Source: JABFSC01 sp031389045 (GTDB lineage Bacteria > Desulfobacterota > Binatia > Bin18). Taken from it: a stretch of 21,670 nucleotides of DNA. Both the position numbers and the translations under genes were made by a program. Of this stretch, positions 15,278 to 21,670 are shown one piece after another; the first letter of the stretch is position 1, and each line of letters opens with the position of its first letter. The DNA is taken from assembly GCA_031389045.1 (NCBI GenBank), contig JANMSE010000455.1, positions 1 through 21,670 of the forward strand. Direction: 5' to 3'. Below the pieces are notes generated by a model. That model saw only the letters and a list, made by a program, of their open reading frames with translations, made no database searches and had not been told where the DNA came from.

Positions 15278-15600
15278 AATACGTTTCCCCCCTTTAGTCG
15301 CATGTAGAGATGACAATATCGCAACAGCACGCTGGTCACCGTGCACGGAAAGGCTCGTGCCCGAACTCCCGCCTTCGCGTGGAGTCACACGTTGGGCATG
15401 CCAGCTTCCGCCGGTGAAGTCAAGGAAAGTGTCTATCGTAGGAAATGCGCGGTCCCTCGAAGTCGTTTCTGGACGAGGGAGGAATACCGGCGGCTTGAAA
15501 CCCGCCTGGGGAAGAACTCTAGAGAAGCCGGCGCGGTCCGTGCCAGAGACGGAAGGCTTTCACAAGCGACAAGGCGCTAATCAGATTCAAGGATTTTCTC
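15278..15600. other. 323-nt gap between the amidohydrolase and the DUF4276 gene; no confident gene
   Basis: This stretch lies upstream of the amidohydrolase start and downstream of the last defence gene. Its first 25 nt hold the amidohydrolase ribosome binding site. Plus-strand open frames cross it (for example 15341-15580), but they have no recognisable domain and no good start signal. Small stems can be seen: GCACG/CGTGC around 15340-15360, TCCCTCG/CGAGGGA at about 15452-15479, and a CTCTAGAG palindrome near 15518-15525. It could be an island boundary or a decayed mobile-element fragment; neither can be shown here. Confidence 0.5.
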
Positions 15601-16281
15601 TCACGAGAGTTCCGTGGTCGCGTACGATTCCAGTTGACTCATCCACCAATCGAAGTGAGCGCACTCCGCGCGAATTCGCACCAACCCAATGCGTCCAGCG
15701 ACTGTCGGCCCATGCAAGGTCTTTCGATAGCCGGGGAAAAGTTTCGCAATGCGCTTCGATGGAGCCCATTCGGACCGTTCGTTGATCTCTTCTGGTGTGG
15801 CAACCGAATCGCGAATTGCCGCGAACTGAGGTTGCTGCTCCGGCTGAGCTAAAACTCTGGGGAGTTCATCCCGCGAAGCGAAAAGCCAAGCCTCAAACTC
15901 GTGCAAAGCAAAAAAAGGTAGGAAGTTTTTCGGATTCTCGAAATGGGTTCTGACTTCATTTTCCACATGCCGCACCCGTTGCAAAGGTGGGCCAAATGGG
16001 CGGGTTGCCATCCCTGGAAAATCGTCAGGAAGTCCGTAGTAGTCGAGCATCGTTGTCACCAGCGCCTCTCCCGCTCCCTGAAATAACCGACGAACATCGG
16101 TCTCAAACTTGGCGAAACTGGTCACTCCCCCCTTGAAATTGGGGCCGTTCTTCACTCGTTTTGTAACCAAAACGGTCGGCTTCAGATACAGATTCTGTTG
16201 CGCAAGAGCTGGGGCGAGGACATCCTTCACAAAGCGTTCCTCGGTCTGCCCTTCCACCAAAACGAGTGCACGCTTGCTCAT
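15601..16281 (-). CDS. DUF4276 family protein (TOPRIM-like nuclease candidate)
   Basis: This 226-aa protein has the DUF4276 signatures: ALVLVEGQTEERFVKDVL (Glu10), TTMLDYYGLPDDFPG (Asp80, Asp86-87) and FFALHEFEAWLFA (Glu128, Glu130). The Glu plus Asp/Glu pattern is what is expected of a TOPRIM-like metal site. The ATG at 16281 overlaps the stop of the AAA ATPase gene (ATGA), so the two are coupled and probably form a complex. In other two-gene systems an SMC/OLD-like ATPase senses phage and a TOPRIM partner acts as effector; that role is inferred here. The open frame extends to 16341, but residues before 16281 do not fit the family. Confidence 0.82.
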   Translation of the reverse strand: MSKRALVLVEGQTEERFVKDVLAPALAQQNLYLKPTVLVTKRVKNGPNFKGGVTSFAKFETDVRRLFQGAGEALVTTMLDYYGLPDDFPGMATRPFGPPLQRVRHVENEVRTHFENPKNFLPFFALHEFEAWLFASRDELPRVLAQPEQQPQFAAIRDSVATPEEINERSEWAPSKRIAKLFPGYRKTLHGPTVAGRIGLVRIRAECAHFDWWMSQLESYATTELS

Positions 16282-17363
16282 GGTCTCGCGCCGAGAACGT
16301 TTTTCTCCCAGAGTTCCCCAAGGGCATAATCGTCGAGCCAAGCGTCCATATTTTGCGTACAGAGGCGACGAAAAACGCTCTGATTATCTTCCCGATCAAC
16401 AGTCCACACTTGCTCCGGCTCAAATTGGTTAACCAAAGTCACGGATTGAGTTGCCACGATGACTTGCGTGCGGGTGGCGGCGGAGCTCAGTAAGTCCGCC
16501 AGAAGCGTGATGGCGGCAGGATGCAGGCCAAGCTCGGGCTCGTCCAGCAGAACCACAGCAGGCAACTCCGGTTGCAACAGGAGCGTGGCAAGGCAGATGA
16601 AACGTAACGTGCCATCCGAAAGCGCGAAGGCGTTAAAATAGCCGTCGTTGCCTTTCTCCTTCCACTCCAAGCGAATTTTTGCCTCGTTGAGTCGCGAGGG
16701 CGCGAGACGGAACTCGTCGAAGAATGGCGCGATCTGCCGTACGGTGTTCTGGATTGCGGCGAAATGGTCGGGTTTCTTCTCTTGGAGCCAGTAGAGGAAT
16801 GGCGCCAAGTTTTCCGCTTGTGGACGCAAGAACCGGTTATCCTCCACATCCCCTGCCCCTTTCACTGCCGCAGTGTCGCTGGTGTCGTGGAAGTGGTAGC
16901 AGCGAAAGGATTCTAAATAGCCGACGACCCCATGATTCGCGATAGCGCTGGACATGCCCCCAATCTCTTTAGACCCCGTGACAATGGACTCGGAAGCAGG
17001 CTCCAAAGATCGTTTCCGATCGTGGCAGCAGAAAGCCTGCTGCCCCACAATCAAAGTTCCTTCGTCGGTCGGCACCAATTGAAGGCGATACGCATTGCTG
17101 ACCTCATCCTCGGAAAACTCAAGGAAAAATTCCATGAACTTGGAAGTCTTCCGTCCAAAATACAGCAGACTGTCCGCCCCACGTTGTAAGGAGTAGGTCG
17201 CGAGATTTTGTTGCTGAATCTCTCGGAGAAACCGAAAGACCTGAATGAGATTCGATTTCCCAGCGCCGTTCGCACCGATGAAGATGTTCAGACGCTCTAA
17301 CTCCAGCGTTTGCTCGCGAATGGACTTGAAGTTCTGAATGGTCAGCTTGTCGAGCGTTCGCAT
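16278..17363 (-). CDS. AAA family ATPase (AAA_21/OLD-like, SMC-type)
   Basis: This 361-aa ABC/SMC-like ATPase starts LDKLTIQNFKSIREQTLELERLN-like and has Walker A GANGAGKS (30-37), the signature ALSDGTLRF (about 247-255), Walker B VVLLDEPELGLHP (270-282) and VIVATQSVTLVNQF (301-314). No coiled coil or nuclease domain is fused to it. The ATG at 17363 begins the conserved core; upstream codons overlap the DUF2283 gene and do not fit. No ribosome binding site is seen on the minus strand, so it may depend on translation from the upstream gene 40 nt away. It overlaps the DUF4276 gene by 4 nt. Confidence 0.88.
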   Translation of the reverse strand: MRTLDKLTIQNFKSIREQTLELERLNIFIGANGAGKSNLIQVFRFLREIQQQNLATYSLQRGADSLLYFGRKTSKFMEFFLEFSEDEVSNAYRLQLVPTDEGTLIVGQQAFCCHDRKRSLEPASESIVTGSKEIGGMSSAIANHGVVGYLESFRCYHFHDTSDTAAVKGAGDVEDNRFLRPQAENLAPFLYWLQEKKPDHFAAIQNTVRQIAPFFDEFRLAPSRLNEAKIRLEWKEKGNDGYFNAFALSDGTLRFICLATLLLQPELPAVVLLDEPELGLHPAAITLLADLLSSAATRTQVIVATQSVTLVNQFEPEQVWTVDREDNQSVFRRLCTQNMDAWLDDYALGELWEKNVLGARP

Positions 17364-17403
17364 ATTAGGAGGTCGTGTCCGCTTTGTTTTGGGGACTCCG
17401 AGC

Positions 17404-17655
17404 CTACGGCTTTCCTGACGGTCTTTCAACGAGGCGTGGAGAAGGCAGCGAAGGCACGACGTCCAACACGACCGAGGGCAGCTTGCCAGCGCCCAAAACT
17501 TCTTTGGCGTCCAGAATCTCAATGCCCACAAAATTTTCGCCCTTGCCGATATTGAGAGCAATTTTCTCGTTCAACCGCGCAGTGAGGCATTCGTGCTTGC
17601 CGTCGATCAGGCGAATGTAGAGGGCGTCAATTTCGGCATCGTAGCTAATTCTCAT
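17404..17655 (-). CDS. DUF2283 family small protein
   Basis: This 83-aa protein begins MRISYDAEIDALYIRLIDGK and continues LNEKIALNIGKGENFVGIEILDAKEVL, the complete DUF2283 pattern. A Pro/Ser-rich tail of about 25 residues follows. Family members are small and some sit in toxin-antitoxin-like pairs; the function is not known. Its ATG overlaps the stop of the restriction-methylation gene (ATGA), so it is translated within the defence operon. It could be an accessory or antitoxin-like regulator of its neighbours (inference). Confidence 0.8.
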   Translation of the reverse strand: MRISYDAEIDALYIRLIDGKHECLTARLNEKIALNIGKGENFVGIEILDAKEVLGAGKLPSVVLDVVPSLPSPRLVERPSGKP

Positions 17656-20357
17656 TTCTGCACGCGGTCCTCCACCAGCTTGATTTCCTCGGGGGTCAGG
17701 TCGTACAGCTTGTAAACAAGCTGGTCAATCTCCCTCTCCCACTCCGTCGTGTCCGCTCCGGGATCGCGCTCCTTCGCCGCAAGGATTTGATCCACGTGAG
17801 AGACAAGCTTTGTCAGATCATTTGGCTTGATTTCCGGGATGGGCAAATCGTTGATCATCTCCTTCGTGAAGGTCGTTCCTTGGTTGTAGCTCGACGCCGG
17901 GTACTTCTCCTTCAGATAGAAGAACGGCACAGAGCTATTCAGGATTGCGGCTAGAAGCTTCAGTGTTTCCAAGTTGCTGGAAGTAATTAGAAGGGTCGTC
18001 TTGCCGGGAATGGTTCTGCCGTCTGAATCTAAACACGCATCCAGCAGGTTCAGCCCTTTCACTATGAGTTTTTGCTTCGTTGCCTTCTGGCCGTATGTAT
18101 TCCGAAATGCTTCCAGAAACTGCTTCTTCTGAACCACAGGCCGAGAATACCTGTTGCCCAAATAAATCATTTCCCGGCGTCCCCACTTCGAAACGAACTT
18201 GCCAATCGTTCCTGTGTTGATGATCCGCAGGTAATCAGTTTGTTTCGCGTCCTTAGGCTCTTCTTCGATGAACTCCTTCAGTTTGTAGGCATCGGACGTT
18301 GCGCAAGCATTCTCGCAAAGGCCATATTCGGAGAGCCTTCCAGAGTGCGTGCCAACCTTGGCTAGCAATTCGAGGAAATCCGAGAAGAGCCAATCATAGG
18401 CATAGGGCGGTTTCAGAGTGTCCTTGGAGATGATTCGCTTCAAACTGATCTGTGCTCCAGCGTAGTCGTAAATACGCAGCAAAGGCTGTGGCCGGTTGAC
18501 GAAGACTGTCACGATCGCATCAACGGTCGCACTTTCGAAAACTGAACGCCCAGCCTTCAAAATGCTGAACACCTTGTCTGTTGTTTTGGAACGCAACTGA
18601 CCGCCGAACGGCTTGGAAATCCATTTGTCTGGCGTGATGAAAGAAATGACGCCCTGTCTCCCCAAGAGCGCGAACCCTTTTTCGTAGAATGCGATGTAGA
18701 TGTCCCAGTTGCCTTTTGTCAGTGAGTAAGAGGCTTGGATCAACTGGCGCAACTGAGGGCTCTCTTTCGTCATCGTCTCGGAATCGATGTATGGCGGGTT
18801 GGCGATTACAGCGTCGAATCCGCCTTTGGCGCGGAAAACTTCCGAGAAGTAAATCTCGAAGTCGAAATTTACCTCGTAGCCGAGGCTTCTCTTGGAGGAT
18901 GCAAAGCACTCGGTTAGGTTCTGGTCGATTTCCTGTTTCAGTTGGGCCTTTCGGCCGTGGTCGCCTTCTTGAAAGAATTGCTCTTTCAGCTTTTCAATCT
19001 CCACAAGCCGCTGCGACTTGAATGGGAATCCAATGAGCGAATTCCCCGTAACGATTTTGAAATCGAGATTCGGCAGCGGTTTGATCTGCTTCACGTCCTC
19101 CTCGTCCACGACCAACGACAACCAGAGGCGGAGCTTGGCGATCTCGACTGCGCCGGGGTCAATGTCCACGCCATAGAGGCAGTTCTGGATGGCGTGGCGC
19201 TTGAAATAGTACGGCGTGCGCTCGCGCACATCGTTAAAGTACGGCGTGAGTGCGGAGCGGGCGCGAACGATCTCGGTCATCATGCCCACCGGGAACGCGC
19301 CCGACCCGACGGCGGGGTCGCAGACGGTAATATCGGCCAGCTTTTCATCAATCAGCCGGGCGTGTGGCTCGATGCTTTTAGGCATCTTGATGCGATACTC
19401 CGTCTCGACCGCTTCGTAATGGGAGATTTGCTCGCCGAGATGGACGAACGTTTCGATATCGGTACGAGGAACAACTTCCTCATACACTGCCGTTTGGAGT
19501 GTAGTCTGCTCCATCTCGGGTTCGCCAAAAAGCTTGACTTGCTTCAGTTCTCCAGGAACGAGAGATTTCTGGCGCGTGTTGAGGGCGGTATCGAGATAGT
19601 TAACGAGGCTTTCCTGGCACATGTAGTGGACGATCTCGCGCGGCGTGTAATACGCACCCAAGCCCTTGCGGCGGTTGTCCTCGATCAGGTTTTCGAAGAC
19701 CTTGCCGAGCATTTCGGGGTCAATCGTCACTTCCTTTTCCAGCGGCTCGGCTTCGTTGACAGTGAAGTTGTAGCGCTCAAACACGTCGAGCACGCCGGTG
19801 CCCGTAATGCCTTCCTCGAAGAATTCGGAGTTGGTGAACAGCTTGTTGGGCAGAAGAATGTCAATCTTACGCCAGTCATAATCGCCTAGAGGTTCAAACA
19901 GCCCGCCGTTGAGGAACGGGATGCGGCATTTGAAACGATTGCACCACGCCTCGTGGCCGCGGTCGGTGGCGAGGGTGTCGTAGAAAAGCGATTCGAGAAT
20001 GTCGTTGAAGAAATTGTCGTATTGGCTGTACTTGCGGTCCGCCAGCCGCCGCAAAAAGTCACGTGGGCCTCTGCCCCAGTCCTGTCCTCTGGTCACGCCG
20101 AGCCAGCCTTTCTTCTGGAGGAAGTAGAGGAAGACGATCTGGCCCATGAGTTTCTTGGCGAAGTCCACAGTGTTGACACCCTTGGCCGTGAACTCGTCTC
20201 GGGTGGTGTTGTCCTCGGCGACCAGTTTTTTCAGCGCCTCGCTGATCTCTTCGAGCAACTCCCTATACTTGATGAAGAATTCCTTGGTGACGGCCTCGAC
20301 GCTGAACGCCTCTTCGATGTCCGCCAGCGGTGGGTCAGTCTCAGTATTCTGAAGCAA
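17652..20357 (-). CDS. Eco57I/TaqI-like DNA methyltransferase-restriction enzyme, main part after an in-frame stop
   Basis: This 901-aa open frame starts at TTG 20357. In it are GAYYTPREIV (about 234-243), SAM motif I DPAVGSGAF (347-355), YGVDIDPGAVEIAKLRL (about 395-411) and the catalytic NPPY (520-523), marking an N6-adenine gamma-class methyltransferase. The C-terminal region, from about 700, looks like a TaqI-type target-recognition domain (SSYNQGTTFTKEMINDLPIPEI). In-frame coding sequence continues upstream to the TAA at 20444-20442 and beyond it. The TTG has no ribosome binding site, so independent translation of this part is doubtful. It overlaps the DUF2283 gene by 4 nt. Confidence 0.85.
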   Translation of the reverse strand: MLQNTETDPPLADIEEAFSVEAVTKEFFIKYRELLEEISEALKKLVAEDNTTRDEFTAKGVNTVDFAKKLMGQIVFLYFLQKKGWLGVTRGQDWGRGPRDFLRRLADRKYSQYDNFFNDILESLFYDTLATDRGHEAWCNRFKCRIPFLNGGLFEPLGDYDWRKIDILLPNKLFTNSEFFEEGITGTGVLDVFERYNFTVNEAEPLEKEVTIDPEMLGKVFENLIEDNRRKGLGAYYTPREIVHYMCQESLVNYLDTALNTRQKSLVPGELKQVKLFGEPEMEQTTLQTAVYEEVVPRTDIETFVHLGEQISHYEAVETEYRIKMPKSIEPHARLIDEKLADITVCDPAVGSGAFPVGMMTEIVRARSALTPYFNDVRERTPYYFKRHAIQNCLYGVDIDPGAVEIAKLRLWLSLVVDEEDVKQIKPLPNLDFKIVTGNSLIGFPFKSQRLVEIEKLKEQFFQEGDHGRKAQLKQEIDQNLTECFASSKRSLGYEVNFDFEIYFSEVFRAKGGFDAVIANPPYIDSETMTKESPQLRQLIQASYSLTKGNWDIYIAFYEKGFALLGRQGVISFITPDKWISKPFGGQLRSKTTDKVFSILKAGRSVFESATVDAIVTVFVNRPQPLLRIYDYAGAQISLKRIISKDTLKPPYAYDWLFSDFLELLAKVGTHSGRLSEYGLCENACATSDAYKLKEFIEEEPKDAKQTDYLRIINTGTIGKFVSKWGRREMIYLGNRYSRPVVQKKQFLEAFRNTYGQKATKQKLIVKGLNLLDACLDSDGRTIPGKTTLLITSSNLETLKLLAAILNSSVPFFYLKEKYPASSYNQGTTFTKEMINDLPIPEIKPNDLTKLVSHVDQILAAKERDPGADTTEWEREIDQLVYKLYDLTPEEIKLVEDRVQK

Positions 20358-20441
20358 ATCGAGAAATCGGGTCTGCGCGGTGTGGCAACTCTCGCCTTCG
20401 CCGACGATGTAGGAAAAACGCCGCGCCGGGGTGAGGTGCGT

Positions 20442-20870
20442 TTACACGCCAACTCTGCCGGAATCTTTTTCGACGGTGGCGTATTCCATTTTGACGTAGG
20501 AGAAGCGCCACGTCGTTTCCGAAGGCGAGACGAACGCCACAAGGGCGGCGTCCTTATCTTCTCGCTCTTTCAGGTGGTCGGCTACAAAATTGCGAATGGC
20601 GGTGCGGGCGCGTTCCAGTTTGGATTCAGTGGTGAGGTGGACAATCAATACGTCCAGCTTCTCTTTGCCGGGCGCGGTATACGTACCGAGGCGCTCGAAG
20701 CGTTGAACATGTTCCTTGAAGGCGGCCTTGATGTATTGGCTGTTGCGCGCGAAAACCTTGGTCTCATCCAGGCGGTTGAGAAGATTCAGAGTGAAATTCC
20801 GGAAACGCGCTTTATCGAACGCGGCAGTGAAGGTCTGACGAATGAGATTGATTGCCTGTTTCTTATCCAT
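20442..20870 (-). CDS. N-terminal fragment of the restriction-methylation enzyme
   Basis: This 142-aa open frame (MDKKQAINLIRQTF..., ending VEKDSGRVGV) stops at TAA. Directly after the stop, in the same frame, the sequence reads THLTPARRFSYIVGEGESCHTAQTRF and continues into the 901-aa part. The N-terminal region of Eco57I/type IIG enzymes often carries the nuclease domain; no catalytic triad can be assigned here. ATG at 20870 lies 6 nt after the PemK-like stop. Confidence 0.8.
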   Translation of the reverse strand: MDKKQAINLIRQTFTAAFDKARFRNFTLNLLNRLDETKVFARNSQYIKAAFKEHVQRFERLGTYTAPGKEKLDVLIVHLTTESKLERARTAIRNFVADHLKEREDKDAALVAFVSPSETTWRFSYVKMEYATVEKDSGRVGV

Positions 20871-20876
20871 GATTAT

Positions 20877-21224
20877 CTACAGATTGTTGATCCAGTTTTT
20901 GAGACTTGCCATGACACGCGTGAGCCGAGCCGGTTCCAAATATCCGATCGCGCCTTGCAAGAGAGCACCTTCCACCACCGCTAGGCGGCAAACTCGGATC
21001 ACGCTGGACACAGCCAGGCCGGTTCCCGCGAAATCCGGGTCGCTCGAGTTCACAAGTTCATCAAGTCCGGGCGTGGCTTGATGCAAGCGGGAAGAGATGG
21101 GGCAGATGAGCCAGTCGTCGAATTTCCCCGGGCACTTGCCAAGCACAAGGACTGGCCTGTTCTTGCCTTGAGAAAGATCGCTGTTCGGTGCCTTGACGTA
21201 GGCGATATGTCCCGCCGCAGGCAT
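20877..21224 (-). CDS. PemK/MazF-like toxin family protein
   Basis: This 115-aa protein matches the PemK/MazF fold: GHIAYVKAPNSDLSQGKNRPVLVLG (strand, loop, then RPVLVL), WLICPISSRL, LAVSSVIRVCRLAVVEG and a C-terminal helix LTRVMASLKNWINNL. MazF-type toxins cleave mRNA. The ATG overlaps the preceding stop (TGATG), indicating coupled translation with the gene upstream. No typical short AbrB-type antitoxin is visible next to it, so it may be a toxin acting with an unusual partner or a repurposed domain of the restriction operon. Confidence 0.75.
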   Translation of the reverse strand: MPAAGHIAYVKAPNSDLSQGKNRPVLVLGKCPGKFDDWLICPISSRLHQATPGLDELVNSSDPDFAGTGLAVSSVIRVCRLAVVEGALLQGAIGYLEPARLTRVMASLKNWINNL

Positions 21225-21670
21225 CAGTAGGATTCCTTCACAGGGATGTTGTCATAGGCTGAAAAGTCCTCATCCTCCATTCCGCGAAATGCGGACTGCA
21301 ACGCGAACTGGGACCATGCCTGATCAGTTCCATCTTCGTGGTTGCCGTTGGATACGACCAGCCACGAGGAAAGGATGACTTCACGCGGACTGAGCGTATG
21401 GGCAGTCTGTTGGGCGCGGGTCGGTTGAAATAACAGTGAGGGGATATCTCGCCGGAGAATGCCTAGCACCTTCAGCGGTTCGCTCTCCTTTTTCAACGCT
21501 TCGGCGACCGTTTTGGTGGTGGGCTTGGGAAGCGCACCGTCGGTCAGAAGCTGAATCACCTGTTGGATGTACGCTTCGTCGTCCTCGGTGAAACCGTGAT
21601 AGCGGCGGATTTCCTTAGCCTTGAGCCGCTTCAAGATATAAGCGTCGTTCGCGCCGCCTTTACGCCTGGG
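21224..21670 (-). CDS. Unidentified protein, C-terminal part (cut by window edge)
   Basis: The frame is open through the right edge (149 codons before the stop), so the true start is probably outside. The TTG at 21634 is only a nominal start, since coding-like sequence precedes it (RRKGGANDAYI). It reads LKRLKAKEIRRYHGF, then an acidic helix EDDEAYIQQVIQLL, LRRDIPSLLFQP, PREVILSSWLV and the acidic end AFRGMEDEDFSAYDNIPVKESY. I do not recognise the family. It could be the tail of a large restriction-operon protein such as a helicase, or an unusually long antitoxin for the coupled PemK-like protein. Confidence 0.6.
   Translation of the reverse strand, partial: PRRKGGANDAYILKRLKAKEIRRYHGFTEDDEAYIQQVIQLLTDGALPKPTTKTVAEALKKESEPLKVLGILRRDIPSLLFQPTRAQQTAHTLSPREVILSSWLVVSNGNHEDGTDQAWSQFALQSAFRGMEDEDFSAYDNIPVKESY

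Larger units (their letters stand above)
17652..20870 (-). pseudogene. Type IIG-like restriction-methylation gene broken by one in-frame TAA
   Basis: Together the two open frames form one reading frame of 1072 codons plus the terminal stop, with TAA at 20444-20442 as codon 143. The 28 codons between this stop and the next possible start are clearly coding and bridge the two parts. A change of AAA (Lys) to TAA would explain it. TAA ends other intact genes here (gspF, gspM, yacG, lpxA), so it is not recoded in general. No homopolymer stands beside it. Either the gene is inactivated or the base is a sequencing error; the downstream operon genes are intact. Confidence 0.75.

Noticed and set aside
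15255..15785. 176-aa plus-strand open frame crossing the gap at 15278-15600
   Set aside because: It overlaps the DUF4276 gene on the opposite strand and the amidohydrolase start, with no domain. Resemblance to intron-associated reading frames was suspected but cannot be supported.
18942..19889. 315-aa plus-strand open frame
   Set aside because: It is antisense to the methyltransferase motifs, which are clear on the minus strand.
20442..20444. Recoding of TAA as an amino acid or programmed read-through
   Set aside because: TAA ends several intact genes in the window and no read-through context is evident; mutation or sequencing error is simpler.
19953..20984. 343-aa plus-strand open frame across the TAA site
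   Set aside because: Although it spans the interruption, it is antisense; the minus strand shows continuous homologous coding on both sides of the stop.

Overview
The window looks like a piece of chromosome from an uncultivated-type Gram-negative bacterium of moderately high GC. Evidence is a type II secretion (T2SS) operon, an LPS gene for lipid A (lpxA) and one for heptose (gmhA), the yacG zinc protein, and two luciferase-like monooxygenases next to a D-aminoacylase-type amidohydrolase. That mix is common in deltaproteobacteria-like soil and sponge lineages (Binatota, Tectomicrobia and relatives). The lineage is inference; no 16S gene is present.

Layout. (1) 1-7544, all minus strand: gspF-gspG-gspL-gspM-gspC-gspD, closely spaced, followed by the 5' part of a GT-C/TMTC-like membrane glycosyltransferase that runs off the left edge. 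No gspE and no minor pseudopilins are in this cluster. The secretin carries an insertion of about 96 residues made almost only of Gly, Ser and Arg. (2) 7637-10546, minus strand: gmhA, a coupled conserved gene of unknown function, and an LLM-class oxidoreductase. (3) 10628-12097, plus strand: a solitary 5S rRNA gene with its own promoter, tRNA-Gly(CCC), yacG, a small inverted-repeat element with a heptamer tandem repeat, and lpxA. A strong hairpin lies between lpxA and the convergent gene. (4) 12213-15277, minus strand: amidohydrolase followed by a second LLM oxidoreductase, probably one transcript. (5) 15278-15600: a gap with no confident gene, probably the edge of an island. (6) 15601-21670, minus strand: a tightly packed defence-type operon. 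In transcription order it holds an unidentified gene (cut by the right edge), a PemK/MazF-like toxin, an Eco57I/TaqI-like restriction-methylation enzyme, a DUF2283 protein, an AAA ATPase and a DUF4276 (TOPRIM-like) protein. Neighbouring genes overlap by 1-4 nt or lie up to about 40 nt apart.

The most notable points are the last operon and the state of its restriction-methylation gene. That gene is interrupted by a single in-frame TAA (20442-20444), with clear coding sequence in the same frame on both sides. The ATPase/DUF4276 pair resembles two-gene ATPase plus TOPRIM defence modules such as PARIS in architecture. Its combination with DUF2283, a type IIG-like enzyme and a PemK toxin is worth a comparative search. 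Other points are the unlinked 5S gene, a nearly leaderless gmhA, and the missing T2SS ATPase.
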